Assembly: GCF_029227915.1 (NCBI RefSeq)
Contig: NC_079880.1
Span: 18,062,001-18,126,000 of the forward strand
Direction: 5' to 3'
Length of the DNA: 64,000 nt
Origin: Hydractinia symbiolongicarpus
Taxonomy: Eukaryota; Cnidaria; Hydrozoa; Anthoathecata; Hydractiniidae
In this document: positions 12,061-25,962 of the stretch, in pieces
How positions within the stretch are numbered: the stretch's first letter is position 1
Layout of the letters: every line of letters starts with the position of its first letter
Notes under the pieces: model-generated
The model's input: only the letters and a program-made list of their open reading frames with translations
Databases searched by the model: none
What the model was told of the DNA's origin: nothing
Made by a program: the position numbers and the translations under genes

Positions 12061-12652
12061 TTAAAGGATCTCTTTGCTCTTCACTTCCTGGAATCGCATG
12101 GAAGCTATACCAATGCGCATGTAACGGACAAAACCAGAAAAATACATAGGTTGTTCTTTTTTTTTTCGAAATCGAAGGATACTGTTTTTGACAACTGATA
12201 TCAAGACAGTCCTCAAAATTGACATGAATACTTTCTTTAGCATTGATGGAGGTACTTTCCATGTTCCAAACCTAGCAACCATGTTTGTTGAAATAGAAAG
12301 CTCGGTCCTGCTTAGCAGGGTTGTAGGTGCCTGACATAGGGGCTGTATCCTGTGGTTAGTCATGGATGTCTATGTTTTTGATAAATGCTATGGGATATTT
12401 TAGCAATAGCATAACATCATCATTAGGTAATTGTGACGGTGTTGACAATGCAGATGCAAAAAGCACAGAGGATACCTCTGATGCATAAAAACGTAGTTGG
12501 TACAATAATATGCAATTAAGAACAAGGGATTTCTTGCTAAGTTGCACCCAATCTTGGAACGTGCGCAGATAAGCTCCTTTCGAAAGCCTTCTTAATAAAG
12601 GCCGCAACTTCATCACAGTAACGAAATCGTAATATTGTAACAACGGAAGCAT
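12061..12652 (-). pseudogene. DIRS-like reverse transcriptase fragment
   Basis: Minus-strand frames here read, in order, an RT-start segment (GAYLRTFQDWVQLSKKSLVL, related to the one at about 8.85 kb), then MESTSINAKESI, and a region resembling the RT fingers and palm up to a Y-x-F-x-x-x-P segment (HWYSFHAIP). The order fits the N-terminal half of a DIRS-like RT. It is frameshifted at least twice and the catalytic aspartates are not evident. Nucleotide similarity to 8810-8890 supports common origin. Confidence 0.45.
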
Positions 12653-13737
12653 CTAAAGATAGCATTAGAAAATAATTAACTAAGCTTTTTACTGTCCAAA
12701 TTATTCGAAATCATTCTTTGTTACACAGGCAGAGCGTATTCACTCATAAGGTTTCAAAACATTTCACAAGTTTTAGCATTGTTACCGCCTAGCTTTTGAA
12801 ACTGTTTCTTCAGCAGAATTTTTGCTTGGTTGAAATATTTGGGTTTTAAAAAAAGATAAAGCAACGGTCCAGACGTTTTAATGGTGTGTCAAGGATGTCA
12901 TCACCATATACACACTCGATAGAATCGACAAAAGAATTTTTAAAATCAGTTTTATGCGCTGAAACCCAAGCAAAAAAACCAATTAATGAACATTGGTAAA
13001 CTTTATTGTGAGAAGCTTATCTTCAAGTAATTTAGACATTGGTGAAATTTTAAAAAAACACTGGCTGAGAGAGATGATTTTCGAGTTATGTAATTATAGA
13101 AAAATTATCCATATGTAATTTATGCATTTTCGACAAGACCTAACGGGAACATGTTCTATCCATACCATGTATGAATTCACAACCACCACTTTCATCGTCA
13201 ATTCCATCTTTAAATTGTCTCGCAACCTAGTGGAAAACTGCTTGAACACTTCAAATTTATTTACCAAAAGCCAATTTCTTCATTAAACACATGTTTCGAC
13301 TACGACAGGTAACAATGTATAAGAAACTTATTAACTGTAGTAAATAGTAAAGTGTATATGGCTTATTTTCTCTAAGCATAAAGCGACGCTCTGACTCCTG
13401 GAGCTATCTCTGTTTAAGAATAGCTGGATTTGAACCAGAGAACGTATCTGTGAGCTTGTTATTTTAAATATTTTGTAGTGTAATGAAGTAAATGCCAGAA
13501 TTATAGCAGAAAAAAGAGTTTATCAAACCTTTTTATCAGGAAAAAAGTTTGAATTGTCGTCATTTTTAACGCTAACGTCAGCCTCGTCGTCAAAACTATT
13601 ATAAGATTCGTTATTACGTTTCAAATAGAAATCTTTGAATAATTTTAAATGAGGACATACGTCGGAAGCTACTTTCAAAGTTTTCACTTATCTTTTAGGA
13701 CCCTTTTCAATGGAAAATAAAAATTGTGGCATTGTAT
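12653..13737. other. Non-coding, no gene seen
   Basis: AT-rich sequence with no supportable frame. A box-B-like string at about 13423-13434 is discussed under rejected items. Confidence 0.4.
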
Positions 13738-13992
13738 TCATCTATTAGTTCCAGACACTTTAAACAGGGACACGATTGAAGCAAAGTCTTTATGGATAAT
13801 GGAACATTTTTGAACATTTAATTTTGCAGGAATTTCCAACACTGCAGTGTTGCGCGACTTTAACCCAACATTGATTACTGACACATTGATCAAGGCTGCA
13901 TCTTTATTTATCTGCTCTACAATCACATCTGAAGAGGAAGGAATTGAAACAGTACTGAACAGCAACCTGAGATGCAAACCAGAAACACCCAA
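13738..13992 (-). CDS. Unrecognised open frame
   Basis: An 84-codon minus-strand frame of balanced composition in an AT-rich setting. It lacks any motif, signal peptide or membrane segment that I can identify. It is listed because its codon makeup is less biased than that of nearby chance frames, but it may well be meaningless or a fragment of a mobile element. Confidence 0.15.
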   Translation of the reverse strand: MGVSGLHLRLLFSTVSIPSSSDVIVEQINKDAALINVSVINVGLKSRNTAVLEIPAKLNVQKCSIIHKDFASIVSLFKVSGTNR

Positions 13993-16900
13993 CCGTCTTG
14001 TATCTGATATTTGAGGACTTCCAGGACATTTTTAGGATATGAAGAATATTTTACAGCTGCAATAATACAGTAGTTGTTATGGTTGCAAGAGCATGAACAT
14101 ACTCAAATGGCTAAAACAAAGAAACTGAAAATTTATCAAATCTAAAAATCAATAACATGTACATAATAAAATCAATTTCTTCGCAGTCATTACAATTCAG
14201 GTAAATACTACGACATTGTCAAAAATAAACTAATTTAAGAACAAAATTGTTCCTTTAAAGAGGTGCGAGAAAGTGAAAAACCTTGGGGTAATGTTTGATT
14301 AAAAAAATGACATTAATTAGAAAAATCCTAAATATTTTCAAATTAGAACCAATGCACCTTGTTTGTACGGTTTTGCGATTTCAATTTGACTGGTACAAAA
14401 CTCATTTCCCAAAAAATATAGACATTTCCAGATGTCATTTTCAAGCAATAACACGAAGTGTTATTGCTTGAACATGAAAATCATGTGGAATAGTCCGCTG
14501 ATAGACTTCTGTGTAACTATTTTGTATATAAATTTTTTTTTTATATTTTAAATAAACTGGTGTTGCGATTTGCTCTGTATGGTTAGAACTATTTAACTGG
14601 TCAGTAGCTGAAAGAACTTTTGATAAAGAGACTTTCCTCTAATGATTTATTACGATTTTGGAGGAACAGAAGGGAAATGGGAAAAATAAGCCTTAGCTAT
14701 TAAATAAAAAACCAATTTGTAGCTGTGTATGGTATGAGCCACGAATACATTTATCAAACATCAATGCAAATATTTCTCCAAAAAAGCATCAACCTTAAAA
14801 TTTAGCATAGATTACTTAAAAAAACATCCAGGTAACAATGTAATCGAATAAACATCCTTTCTCCCAAACCTGTATCGCGAAATGGCGAATGCAATTTGGC
14901 GGTAGAAAGGTGAAACGGACTCAAGATATCCCTGACAAATTTCATTTTTATAAGAGATAGAAAGAATCATAAACTAGCTAAAAAAAAGAACAATAATTTT
15001 CACCAATGTCCATTACAACTCATCAGGTGATGGCGTCAGTTATTTTCACTATTTCTAACTTATGTGGCCTAAAAGGCACACACAGTTTCCGTATTCTTTT
15101 AAGTTTGTGAAAAAATCTGCTTAGGCGGAAGAAAGTTTAAATGTTGCTGAGGTCAGTAATGACCTGTTGAAGTTTTTGAAAATCTGTTTCGATGCCCATA
15201 CAAAATTGAGCTTGAATGTCTATAAAATATATAGTCTTATAAACGTCTATAGAACCATGTAATATCGATGAGCGGTAGAAGAGATATTAGTGTTTAAAGT
15301 ACAAGAGCCCTGGGAGGGGTTGATGGCTTTACTAATCTGCCGTAACGTCACAAAAGTTTACAAATAAGACATCATCGAAAATGAACACATCCACTTTGTT
15401 GGTCACAGACATACAGACACCTTAAATATTATCTCAAAGAGAAATTTAAACGAGAAGTCGTAATAGCCTAAAAATCACGTTTTTTTACCAGAAATACTTT
15501 TCTTCGTTAATATGACTTTATATGACTAATAATTCTTTCGTCACATCAAAAAAGAATCTCAAGGAACGAGGGTGATTTGTGACGCCACAAAAAAAATTAA
15601 GCTTGTAACTACGTTTAAGACCGAAACTCCTGCAGTTTAATTTTAATTCCTGAAAATACAAACACCTACCGATCATAACCGAAGCAGTACGTAGGTGACG
15701 AAAATGTTGTCATCGTCATGTTCAGCATGCTATTTTTATTTCCTGAGACAAATTTTAAAAACAACGAAACGAGACCCACTGAGAAGTTAGCCCCGAGGTC
15801 CCTCCGTGGCTTGATTTAGAAAAAAAAGTTTAGGTGCAAGCAAGATATTAACTTTTGCGAACAGGTCTAGAATTTGGAAAAGTTTCTTAAGAGAAAACAC
15901 ATGCCGCATTTAATGTGACGTTGCTCATAGCTAAAATTTCGAGCACGCTTAACTGATGCTGCTTATTTTAAGGAAGAGCATGTATATTCTTTATTTTTCT
16001 TGAATCTTTTGCAGCTATATTATCGCTTATTTAACATGGAGTTTTAAAATATAAACAAAATACAGGTAATAATAAAATAAAGGTTGGTCAATGTTATGCT
16101 GTGAAGACAAACCCACTCGACAGAAAAACATCAAAATCGTCCGATCAGCCTTTTAAGAAGGCCTAATGGCTCAGATCGATAAAATAGAAGTTTAAGTATG
16201 TTTTTAAACGCATAAAATATTTACACTTAGAGAGATAAAAAAAAATCTTTGTTTTGATTAACCTTAGTTGTTTTTAGAGAAAATATTTTTTAAGAGTTCT
16301 GAGCATCGTGAAGTAATTATTTTCCTACCATCATCATACAACAAAATTTTTTACTCCCGCTTTTATGGTCCCTTCTGGTGACAACTGACAGGATATACCC
16401 TTAACATTATCTTTTTATTTGTTATTTAGTAATCGGTTAAACTACCAAAGATAGCAGCCAAAGATAGGCTCTTTGTCTCTTTTATTCAGATGATGAAACT
16501 TACATATTTTAATTTGTTAAAGTAACTTAGGGTTGTTTAATCTATTAAAATGTTCAGATATTAAAAGAGCTTTAAGAAAGGGTCTGATTTGATCTTGCAT
16601 CTTAGTGAAATCTAACAATTTGAAAAGCAATACAGGGATTATGTATTTACTTACTTTAATTATAAAGTTATACCTAGTCTGCATATTTATATTACATTTA
16701 ATCCATGATTTAAAACGCAGGATAAAAAAAGTTGCACGCGATTAGAACAACTGTCCTAATCTTCTCGAGATTTCAATAGTACACATGACGAAATATGGCG
16801 CGTGTGCGTTATGTTAGATGAAAAGAGCGACGGCGGAATGAATGCAATATTTGTTTAAAAGGTTTTACATCATTAGCGTGTCCTGAATTGTTTCATTTGA

Positions 16901-18582
16901 GGTTTAGTTTGTGTATCTTAGCCGAAGCGAAATGTCTATATTTGAACAAGTTATAAAGCCTTTTGTTGTTGCAAATGCTAACGCATCCTTTTTAAAATGA
17001 TTCAAAATGAGAGCTTTATTTTATACCTTTTATTTGAAGAAAGGTTAAATGGTCAGACGTGTTTGATAACAACAAGAATTCTAGTCGTTTCCGATCTTTT
17101 TCCCAGTCGTTTCTGATTTTGGTACCTTTGTCGACTGATAACGTGATTTGGTGTGTTTTTGTGGACACGTATTATCGTGGGAAAAATTTTGTGATGCAAA
17201 GTAATTTATAACAGAATGAAATTGGCTTTGTTGTAAGCTGCAGGGAACATGAAGCAATGCATTTTTATTTTTTAATTCTAAGTAAACATACATCATATAT
17301 AATTCTTGCAAAGAAATACTAACCCAACTGTGTGAGAAGGTGTTTTCTAAATATTCTTAAAATTCGCGCAGGTAAAGCGCTATTTGGCGGATACTTAAAT
17401 AACTAAAAAGCGAAATTAAACACAAAATTTTTCTATAACTTTTAATTTTATTTTATATTTTATAAAATAAATGGAAAGCGGGACGTTCTTTTAATTTATA
17501 ACTTATAACATCGATTAAAGAAATCCTTTTTTATTTAACAAGCATGTTTTGTATATTCTTTCCTTTCTTTTAATTCGTGCAGCCTAAAAACCGCAGTCAT
17601 TCAATTTTTCACAGCTAGGATCTGCACGAATGTTTGATTTCGCGAATATCAGCACTGACAAGAAGGATAAAATGACTTATTTTCAGTAAATCAAAATGAC
17701 CTATTATAGTTCAGCATTTCCTTTCATTTTCTTCAGTATAATAGTATATGAACGAATGGTTGAAGATAATGAACTACAAATACCGAAAAAAGGTCGGGGC
17801 GCTTTACACATTTTGAATAAAAAGACAGAGACAAGAGACAAACAAACAAAAAGCAAAACATCTTGACAATAAAAACAAAAGAGTATAAGGTAAACAATGT
17901 TTGTTTTGTCGTCTTCAACGAATGTCATTTCTACATGCGCTTCAAACAAGAAACAAATATCTTCAGTGAGAAAAAAGTAAGCAGACTTTTCTTATACTTA
18001 TTTCTTTTGTTGTGTAATTTTTTCTTTATTGCGTGTAATGTTTATGACTACAATTATTTCTTGGATGGAATCCGAAATTAACCTTAATATACAAAATTGT
18101 ACAAATTTCAACTTTTACCGCATTTTCGTTTCTTCCAGCAGTTTTTTCATTTTTTTGTTTTTTATAGTAGTAGCTCGGTATAAGGGGTATATAACCTTTT
18201 GTAACTTATGATCACCATTATTTTTAACTTTCGTGCGCACATCAGAGTGACAGTCATCTCTTTATATTGTCTTTTTAAAATAAACTATATACAAACGATC
18301 TTGATTTGTCTATAAGTTTTACGTACAATATTGTCAGCTGTATAGAGATACAGCTTCATTGTGGACATGAGAACATAACAATATTTATGTCTAAAACATT
18401 TAACATCTCTGTTACCGAACAATGAATGGGAACCTTTATCGGACGAAAAAATGTCGGACAAAATGTTAACCACCCAGAAAAAATTTAGTCACTTCTGTCC
18501 ATTTTGAAAAAGACGGTAAAATAATTGTTTAAGCACGCACTTTTACAAAAACATTGTGCAGAAATAACAGACCTGTTGAAAT
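13993..18582. other. Long AT-rich non-coding stretch
   Basis: No gene can be supported across about 4.6 kb. A perfect 15-bp inverted repeat lies at 14440-14472. Several minus-strand frames near 17.1 and 17.7-17.9 kb are rich in Phe, Leu and Ile from A/T runs and are treated as chance. Confidence 0.5.
14440..14472. repeat. Perfect 15-bp inverted repeat
   Basis: Arm TTCAAGCAATAACAC at 14440-14454, three-base spacer GAA, reverse complement at 14458-14472. Weaker pairing continues outward on both sides. Confidence 0.9.
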
Positions 18583-19506
18583 TTAAAGGAGAGGCGAACA
18601 AGAAACTATTTTGTGGCAGCCAGGAAATAAATTTGAGGCGAGAGAAAAATATATATAGACTTCTAAATCCTAAAATCTGCTAAGATAACTACTATAATGC
18701 CAAATAAAAAACTGTATTTCACGACTAACTACCTATATATCTTTCTAACAACATTTTTACAGAAATTCCATTGCTGTATGGCGTGAAAATAGTAGGTTTT
18801 AAATGTACTTTTTAGTAAACATCAAAAATAACATCTTTAACTTGAAATAACCATGATATTTTGCGTACTATAGTAGTAACAGCTCTTTATAACCTTCGTT
18901 TAAACTTCTTTGAACAAGAAATATCTGTCATAACCAACAACAATATTTTTTCATGTTTTGAATCCCTTTTCCACAACATACTACCAACTTCGAACGATAA
19001 AGTTTGTTATCATGAGATGGCGCCAAATTTGAATAAATATACAGACCGGAAACCTTCAATAACAAACCAAACGTGCAATATGGTGGCTTCATCTTTCTTC
19101 CTTGTTTTTTTACTTTCTTTATCTTTACTCGCTATTTTATTGGCAAGTTAAGTAGTACAAAATAATAAAAATATGTTCTTTACATGTTGTTCAACATTTT
19201 TGCCATTTTGATCTTCAACTTTTTCTTATTAAATCACTTTGTGTACATTGACCCCATGACCATCACAAAAAAGAGAAATATATGCCATTGTTTTTTAATT
19301 TAGCCACCCGTTTGACAAATGCGTAAAAATACTCAATTATAAGAAATTCAGCACTCACAAAAATGTAAACAAAATAATGTATGGTTTATAGTTATAGTTT
19401 GTGGAGCAGGCGAGTAAGCCAATCAGTCTGGTCTTTAAAATCAACACTTATTATTATAAACTTTTATTCAGTAGCCGTGCCGCAGCGCAGTTCGCCTCTC
19501 CTTTAA
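18583..19506. mobile_element. TTAA-flanked MITE (piggyBac-type)
   Basis: TTAA at 18583-18586 and 19503-19506 flank 13-bp perfect terminal inverted repeats, AGGAGAGGCGAAC (18587-18599) and its complement (19490-19502). The TTAA duplication points to piggyBac-type mobilisation. The 916-bp element is AT-rich and lacks a transposase. A 96-codon frame at 18861-19151 ending in a hydrophobic run lies inside it and is not supported as a gene. Confidence 0.75.
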
Positions 19507-20912
19507 GGTGCTCATGTCCCTCTCATTCTAAGTAAGGGAACAATTCGAGAAAAATTAGTTGACTGCTTTCCGCCACATGAAATCTTTTCATTTGAATTTG
19601 CTAATTTCTTGTATGGTTAAATAAGTAAAGAGATTGCCTCTCCCATCCTAGCAGCTAAGTTATTAAGGATGAATCCGTTATTGAAACCAGTGTATGATGG
19701 ATTGTACAAGTGGCATTTGTTCCCTAAGTGGATGCATCTAGCTTTTTAATTTTCTATTTTAATTTTAATCTCCAGGAAATAAGGATCTACTGAGCGATTT
19801 CTAAAACAATTATTATGCTATGGAATTGACCAACCCGTTTAACTCTGCACTTTTCTCCCAGTCCGTTATTTTGCTAAACACGCTTGATACTTTGTAGCGT
19901 TATCTTTAAAATAACTTCAAATTTTCTTAATGGCAAGAAATCTGTTTTTACAGGACATACATGTTTTCACATAGTTTTTGCTTTTTTCGTTGGTGTGGAA
20001 ATGTAGTATTCGACTACTATCACCTTTAGTTCATTAATCGAGAACCATTTCATTTTGTCTCACTTTAATCTGACATTATTGTGTTTGGTTGTCGGGAAAA
20101 TATAAAGTTATTGTTTAGCACAATTCAAGGACAAGGTTATTTTACATCCTTGGTTCTAAACAGCCTTGAGCCTGGCATAACTTTCCGCTAGCACCATACG
20201 AAATAATAAAAGAGTTGTCAAAAATATTAAATTTAAAAAAAAATCAAAACAAACTTAATTCCAACCTCGCCACCTGAGCTTTTTTACGCTTAAAGTATTT
20301 CGAAAGAACAGAGGCGTAGAAGTGTCCTACGGACGAAGTTGACTTATTTCATAACTTTTCGACATTTCACTGTCCTGTCCAAAAATTATCTCATATAAAA
20401 CCCACTCCGGTATCTTTCTAACAACAATTAGTTAAGCTCATTAATGCATTCATGGAGCAAATGTTGTTGTTTTTTAATGAGGAAACAATTTAATGTTGCT
20501 GATAAAATTGTTTGTTTCAAAAATTGTTTATTGGGTGGAGCAACGAAAGTACACCGAAACTAACTGCGCATTTTTCCTTGTTGAATTGCATCTTTATAAT
20601 TTCTTATTTCTCTTTTCAAATCTTATATCGTTCGCACTATCAGTCAGCGTTGCTGAAATAGTTTTGTAATTGCATTTATGCCACGATTTTCTGTTACAGA
20701 CTGTCAAACTTATCTGTTGTTTTTAAAAATTTCTTTTGGTATGCCACTCAGATTTTCCGTCTGTAGTTTCCGGTTCGATTTTTTTGTACATCCGTTTTCA
20801 TAAAAAATGTATAGAAAATATATTAATTTAACGCATCAAATACAAATGTATGTGATGTCGTTGTTGAAGAGTTTATATGTGAGTAAACTATTATTTTTGT
20901 TATAGTTGTTCG

Positions 20913-20954
20913 CTTGTTTGTTTGTTTATTTGTTTGTTTGTTTATTTGTTTGTA
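20913..20954. repeat. (TTTG)n microsatellite
   Basis: Tandem tttg units interrupted by ttta variants. Confidence 0.85.
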
Positions 20955-22659
20955 TGAAGCTATTTATGAAACAACAAAACCAGGGTACCGGACCAGTTAT
21001 AACGTAACTACAATGCCATAGTAACAACAAATATTTTAATAAATATCAAAGTCATTAATTTTAATAAAATGTAGCTAATTACTAAATCACAACAAAATAA
21101 AGTTTAATTTTAATTTTGTAAATTTATTGGAAATAAAAGTAACAAGAACTCTAGCTCAATGCTTACAAATAAACAATTTAGGCTCATTTAAAGTTGCATG
21201 AAACAAGACAGAAAATTTTAAGCTTTATTATTCTGAAAGGTGAATTTTTAAACATTTTTTTCAACACGTCAAACCCTACCAGCTAGGTCCTGAAATATGG
21301 CCCGTACATTTCTTTTCCTAGGTCCACGGTCCTGTGTGCATAAATCATATTATTTACATTAAAAACAGTTAAAAACAGAACCAAAATTTTTACTGTATAA
21401 TCCAATTAAAGTTTTCCGTTGCTATGACAACCATGAAAATTCCTTTTTTTGTGGCAAAAAGTTTCAAATATATTTGTGCGAAAGTTCATATAAGTATTTA
21501 ACCCAGTAGCTAAGAAGGAGATTTCCTCCCTTTTCTTGACCCAAGAAGAATTACGAAATTTTAAAGTAGATGTTGCGTCATTTAAAACTTTGATGACGTG
21601 TGAAATTAGGCAGTATTTTTCAATCTATAGGCATCATAATAAAACAAGAAAAAAAAATTAACAACTGAACATTGCTGTAAAATGTGGAAGTTGGAACACC
21701 TGTTTCGAATTTTCTTCTTTCCCCCTTTTGTATACTTAACTTGCTTCCTCGTATCGTTTTAAAATATTTAGGGCGAAATTTTAATCAACATAGAGGAATT
21801 TATCTTGTCATTTAAATTAAAAAAAAATATTTTTGTCATAGTACTCTTTTCATCGTATTCGATGTCCTGTCTCAAAATACAACCAAATGTATATTAATTC
21901 AAGTTTTATGGATAACCAATGGTTGTTGTTGTAGTGGATGCTTATAAAAATGATAATTTACTCCATATTTAAATTTTTAAACATTATCAAGATGTGACGA
22001 CATGATTGTTTTTGACAAACAATTAATTGATTCTTGGCGGGGGAACAAACTCTTCCCACTGCAAAGTTTTTCTCGAAAACCTAATCCATTTTTCGTACAA
22101 GTATGTTGCACTTTTCCGCTATATGGAATCCAACCTTAAGTATGACTTCAAAACTTTTTGCTCAACAGAGATTTAAAAAAAAACATTCTAAATTTTCATA
22201 ATTCTCACTTTATTAATTTAAAAAGAAAAATAACGGATTCAAAAAACATTTTTGTCGGCCTAACTTTTCGTAAAATACGAAAATGTTCTGAAAGTTTTTT
22301 TTTCTTAGGCCTAGATGTCATAGGGGTCATAAAAGACAAATTTTAAAGACACCTTTTTTCTCATTTGAAGTGGCAGGTATAGTTGTGTCACAGTTCTACT
22401 TTTCTTTCATATTGCAAAAGAAACAACGCAACAAAAAACGGAAAACAAATTTAAAAAATACATTATTAGCATTTATTGGGTTGAATATTTATCACTAGTA
22501 GTATAAAACATATCAAAAAGTAGTATAAATATATATGGAGTATATTGTTAATTAAAAATAAAAAAATGACAAAGCAAAGATAATAAAAATATATCTATAC
22601 CTACTGTTCAAACTTATTCAGCATTTCTCTGCTAAGTCTTATTTGCTGACACATAGCTG

Positions 22660-22701
22660 TACCATGTTGACAACGTAACATACCATGTTGACAACGTAGT
22701 A
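22660..22701. repeat. 21-bp tandem duplication
   Basis: Two adjacent copies starting TACCATGTTGACAACGTA, differing only in their last three bases. Confidence 0.9.
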
Positions 22702-22752
22702 TTTTTTATGATACATACTCAGTCATAGCGACAGTAAAGCTAAATGTCATAC

Positions 22753-22766
22753 GTTTCCATGGTAAC
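22753..22766. promoter_or_regulatory. RFX X-box-like palindrome
   Basis: GTTTCCATGGTAAC is close to the RFX consensus GTNRCC-N(0-3)-RGYAAC, with a mismatch at the fourth base. It lies 4.6 kb upstream of the cadherin start, and no ciliary gene is visible nearby. It may be chance. Confidence 0.25.
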
Positions 22767-25700
22767 AAGCCACGTGCTAGACCGATCGTAAAATAAAACG
22801 ATTCCAGTTTTTCATTACTTGTCTACTTTGCTGCGATACCTAAAAAATGGTTATAAAAACGAACAAAGAAAACACAAAAACACTTATTATTTTTGCGACG
22901 TGTTTTTCATCATTCATTAGTAACGTTGACATTTTTTGAACAAAAGTAATAATAATTGCACGATCAAACAACAATGCCATTATTATGTTTAGGTATCCAT
23001 AGAAACACATCACTATTAACGAAAATTTAGTTACCATGAATGTAAATGTGTGAGTTTTTTAATTAGGTTTATTGTAACTGCATTCCTTTAAAGAATCCGG
23101 CAATCACCAAAATGCTTACAATGCAAAATTTTTAAGAATATGGACACTCAAAACTGCTTTTTTATAAGAACGTCGCGATTCTAGTTGAGGCTGGATGGTT
23201 TTTTGATACACTTTTATCCTTGACTGTTCGTATTGTGCTCGTTTGAAAGCAAAAGTAGATATATTTTAACAAAAGTATGAAATATATAGTCAAATTTCAG
23301 GAACGGAATAAAGATTTTGCAAGATTGGGAAAAACTTATGTTGTTGCAGTTACCCTAATTCCATTAATTTTATTTCCTATTATATTTTTGCTCCCTCTTT
23401 CACCACCTAAAAATTGCTCTTCCCATCCATATACGAGTAGCTAGATCTTAACAATCCATTTTTGTGTTTAAAAGTGTAAAATCTTATTCTGAAAACAGAA
23501 TGTATATTAGTAAAAATAAAAAACTATTCATTATTTTGTTCTTAAACCTAATCCTTTAAGAAATAGGCCCTTGCTGCTGCCTAAATATATAGAAGAGATA
23601 TTTATCAAACTTAGAAGGAAAGCGTATCTCCCAGATACATGTACATAAATAATTTTTTGAAAGTAACGAAAACGAATTCAGTTTATTTCTGTCTAAAACG
23701 CCATTGGATTACCCGCTTTTTCTTTTATAAGAATATGTTTTATATAGTAATATCAGAGGAAAATTTCGAGTTAAAACAATATGTTTATTATTGTTTAGTA
23801 CAATAGAGAAAAAAGAATAATGACCAGCATGGTTAGAAATTTGGTATTTTTAAGGGTTGTTTGTATGGAAGGCGGGAGAGGACGTTTGCTGGGATGCTAT
23901 TGTCCTACCTTTATATAAAAAAGGGTTTGTGGGGGTGCTTTTTTTTCAAATGAAATATGCAGAAACTTGTCTCGTTCAATTCGGCACAATGTGCTTTTAT
24001 AAAGAAAAAAAACGCTAGGATCGCCGCTTAAGCTAAGTCGGGATCCTGCTTAGCTCACAAAATTAATTCACCAATTAATTAACTAACGAATAACTGTTAT
24101 AACATGTATTTATTTATTTACATGTTTTGTAGGAAACCAGTAATAGACAGTGAAATTTTAAGAACATTACAGAAGGTCAACTTTACCAGGCAAATAAATA
24201 CAAACGTTATTCTATAGTGTTCATTAAAGCTCTCAAAAATGTACAGAGACGTTGTTTTTTTTTTTGTTTTTGTTTTTTTCTAGTGTAAAAATCTGAAATG
24301 TTGACGTGATTCAGCGAAATAACCCAACCCAAGGAAAGCATTTTTGTTTCATGATTTTAGAGTACCGAAAGTTTCTTCTTTGGATACTTCTATAAGAATT
24401 ATTAAACTTGAAGGCGCCATTATCTTTTTAGTTAACATTTGCGCGCATCCAACCACGCGTAGCAAAGAGTGCCACATTAAGGCAATGCATAATCTCAAGC
24501 TCTTGAAAAAATGAATGGCTCGAACTTGGAAATTTCTCGCATCAAACACCGTCACTAAACACGTGTCTGCATTAGTAATAAAATTTTAGAATTTTTTAAT
24601 ATTAGAGTAGCTATATTTATTTGAGTTTCTAGCGTTCGGTTTCTTAACAACAAGTTTTAGTTAGAAATTAAAATAAATAGACTTTCGCAGGCGAATGAAT
24701 AAAGACATAAGACAGACAGATGAGTAACAAAACTTCCATTTTTCCTAATTAGATTCAGAGCGTGGTCGTCCCCACAAATTTACGCTGTTTTAATTATTTT
24801 CCGGCTGCAAACAAATGCGAAGTTGATATGTAAGGCAAGATAACTTTTTGTCGCACTCACACCCCCACACCAAATTTTTATATAAAACACTAACATTGTA
24901 GTCAAAAATAAAAAAGGATTCAGCAAGAAAAGAAGAAGAAGACAGGTAGTTAAAATCTTGCATTTCTTAAATATTTTCTTAAAGTTAACAGGTGAACATT
25001 TAAAGGAAATTTCATAAGCCAGCCAGTTAAAAGTACGATGGGAAACCTCGGAGTGGCAGGGAAGATATTCTGTCAAATATGCCCTCTGAAGGTTAAATAA
25101 AATCTCATAACAAAACAGCCACTTAAAGTTGTTTTGACTTATTAAAACATTTATAATTATAAAAAAAAACTTGCTTAAAATAAAACAATCTTTTAGGATG
25201 TAACTTTTAAATTTTTGTTTGCTTGTGTGTTTGCTTTCTTATTCTTCGGCGACATTAACAGGGAATGTATTAAAAGAAAAATTGAAAATCGATGCTGGCA
25301 GGTGTTTGTAGCAAAAGAGGAAGAGTTTTACACGGACTTTGAGATTGTGTTTGATTCTTGATTGTCTGCTATTATCAGAATCCGTTGTTGACATTTAATA
25401 TGTATTAAGGCTTAAGCGAGCTAATGTGAATATTTGATGTAGGAAAAATGGTACTAGAATGTATCTCCGATCAACTTAAATAAAAGGAAAGAAAATAATT
25501 TTTTTTCTTATGTAGAGCTTACATTAGTTTATTTTTAACTCTAACATGTCTTAACTTCATTGAAAAGAAGTATTTTTACAGCTGAACAGTTTTAATCTGC
25601 TCGTCCGCTTGTTCAAATTGAAACTCGTGTAGAGGTATTGTGATCTTAATACGATTCATAATACTTAGACGATACTAAATAGAAAAAAAAAATAACGACC

Positions 25701-25884
25701 TTTTCAGTGTGTGCTGGATTTTCCCATGAACTTGAGGCCTGTCTTTTAGAGAATAATAACAGGTATTTTAATTACATATTGATTGAACCGTTTTAAGTAA
25801 TTAGTATCCGGATTAAGAGGAAAAAAACATGAATACTTCTACATAAATATACCTTAACCTTAGTCTTAATACTTTTTGTCTTTC

Positions 25885-25892
25885 TTGTTGTT

Positions 25893-25961
<69 letters not shown>

Positions 25962-25962
25962 G
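25885..25962. repeat. (GTT)n microsatellite
   Basis: About 25 tandem gtt units with one early gtta interruption. Confidence 0.95.

Noticed and set aside
13400-13450. Possible tRNA or SINE on the minus strand (GGTTCAAATCC)
   Set aside because: The box B match has no box A or cloverleaf at the right distance.
18861-19151. 96-codon frame with hydrophobic C-terminus
   Set aside because: It lies inside a TTAA-flanked MITE, is AT-driven in composition and has no motif.
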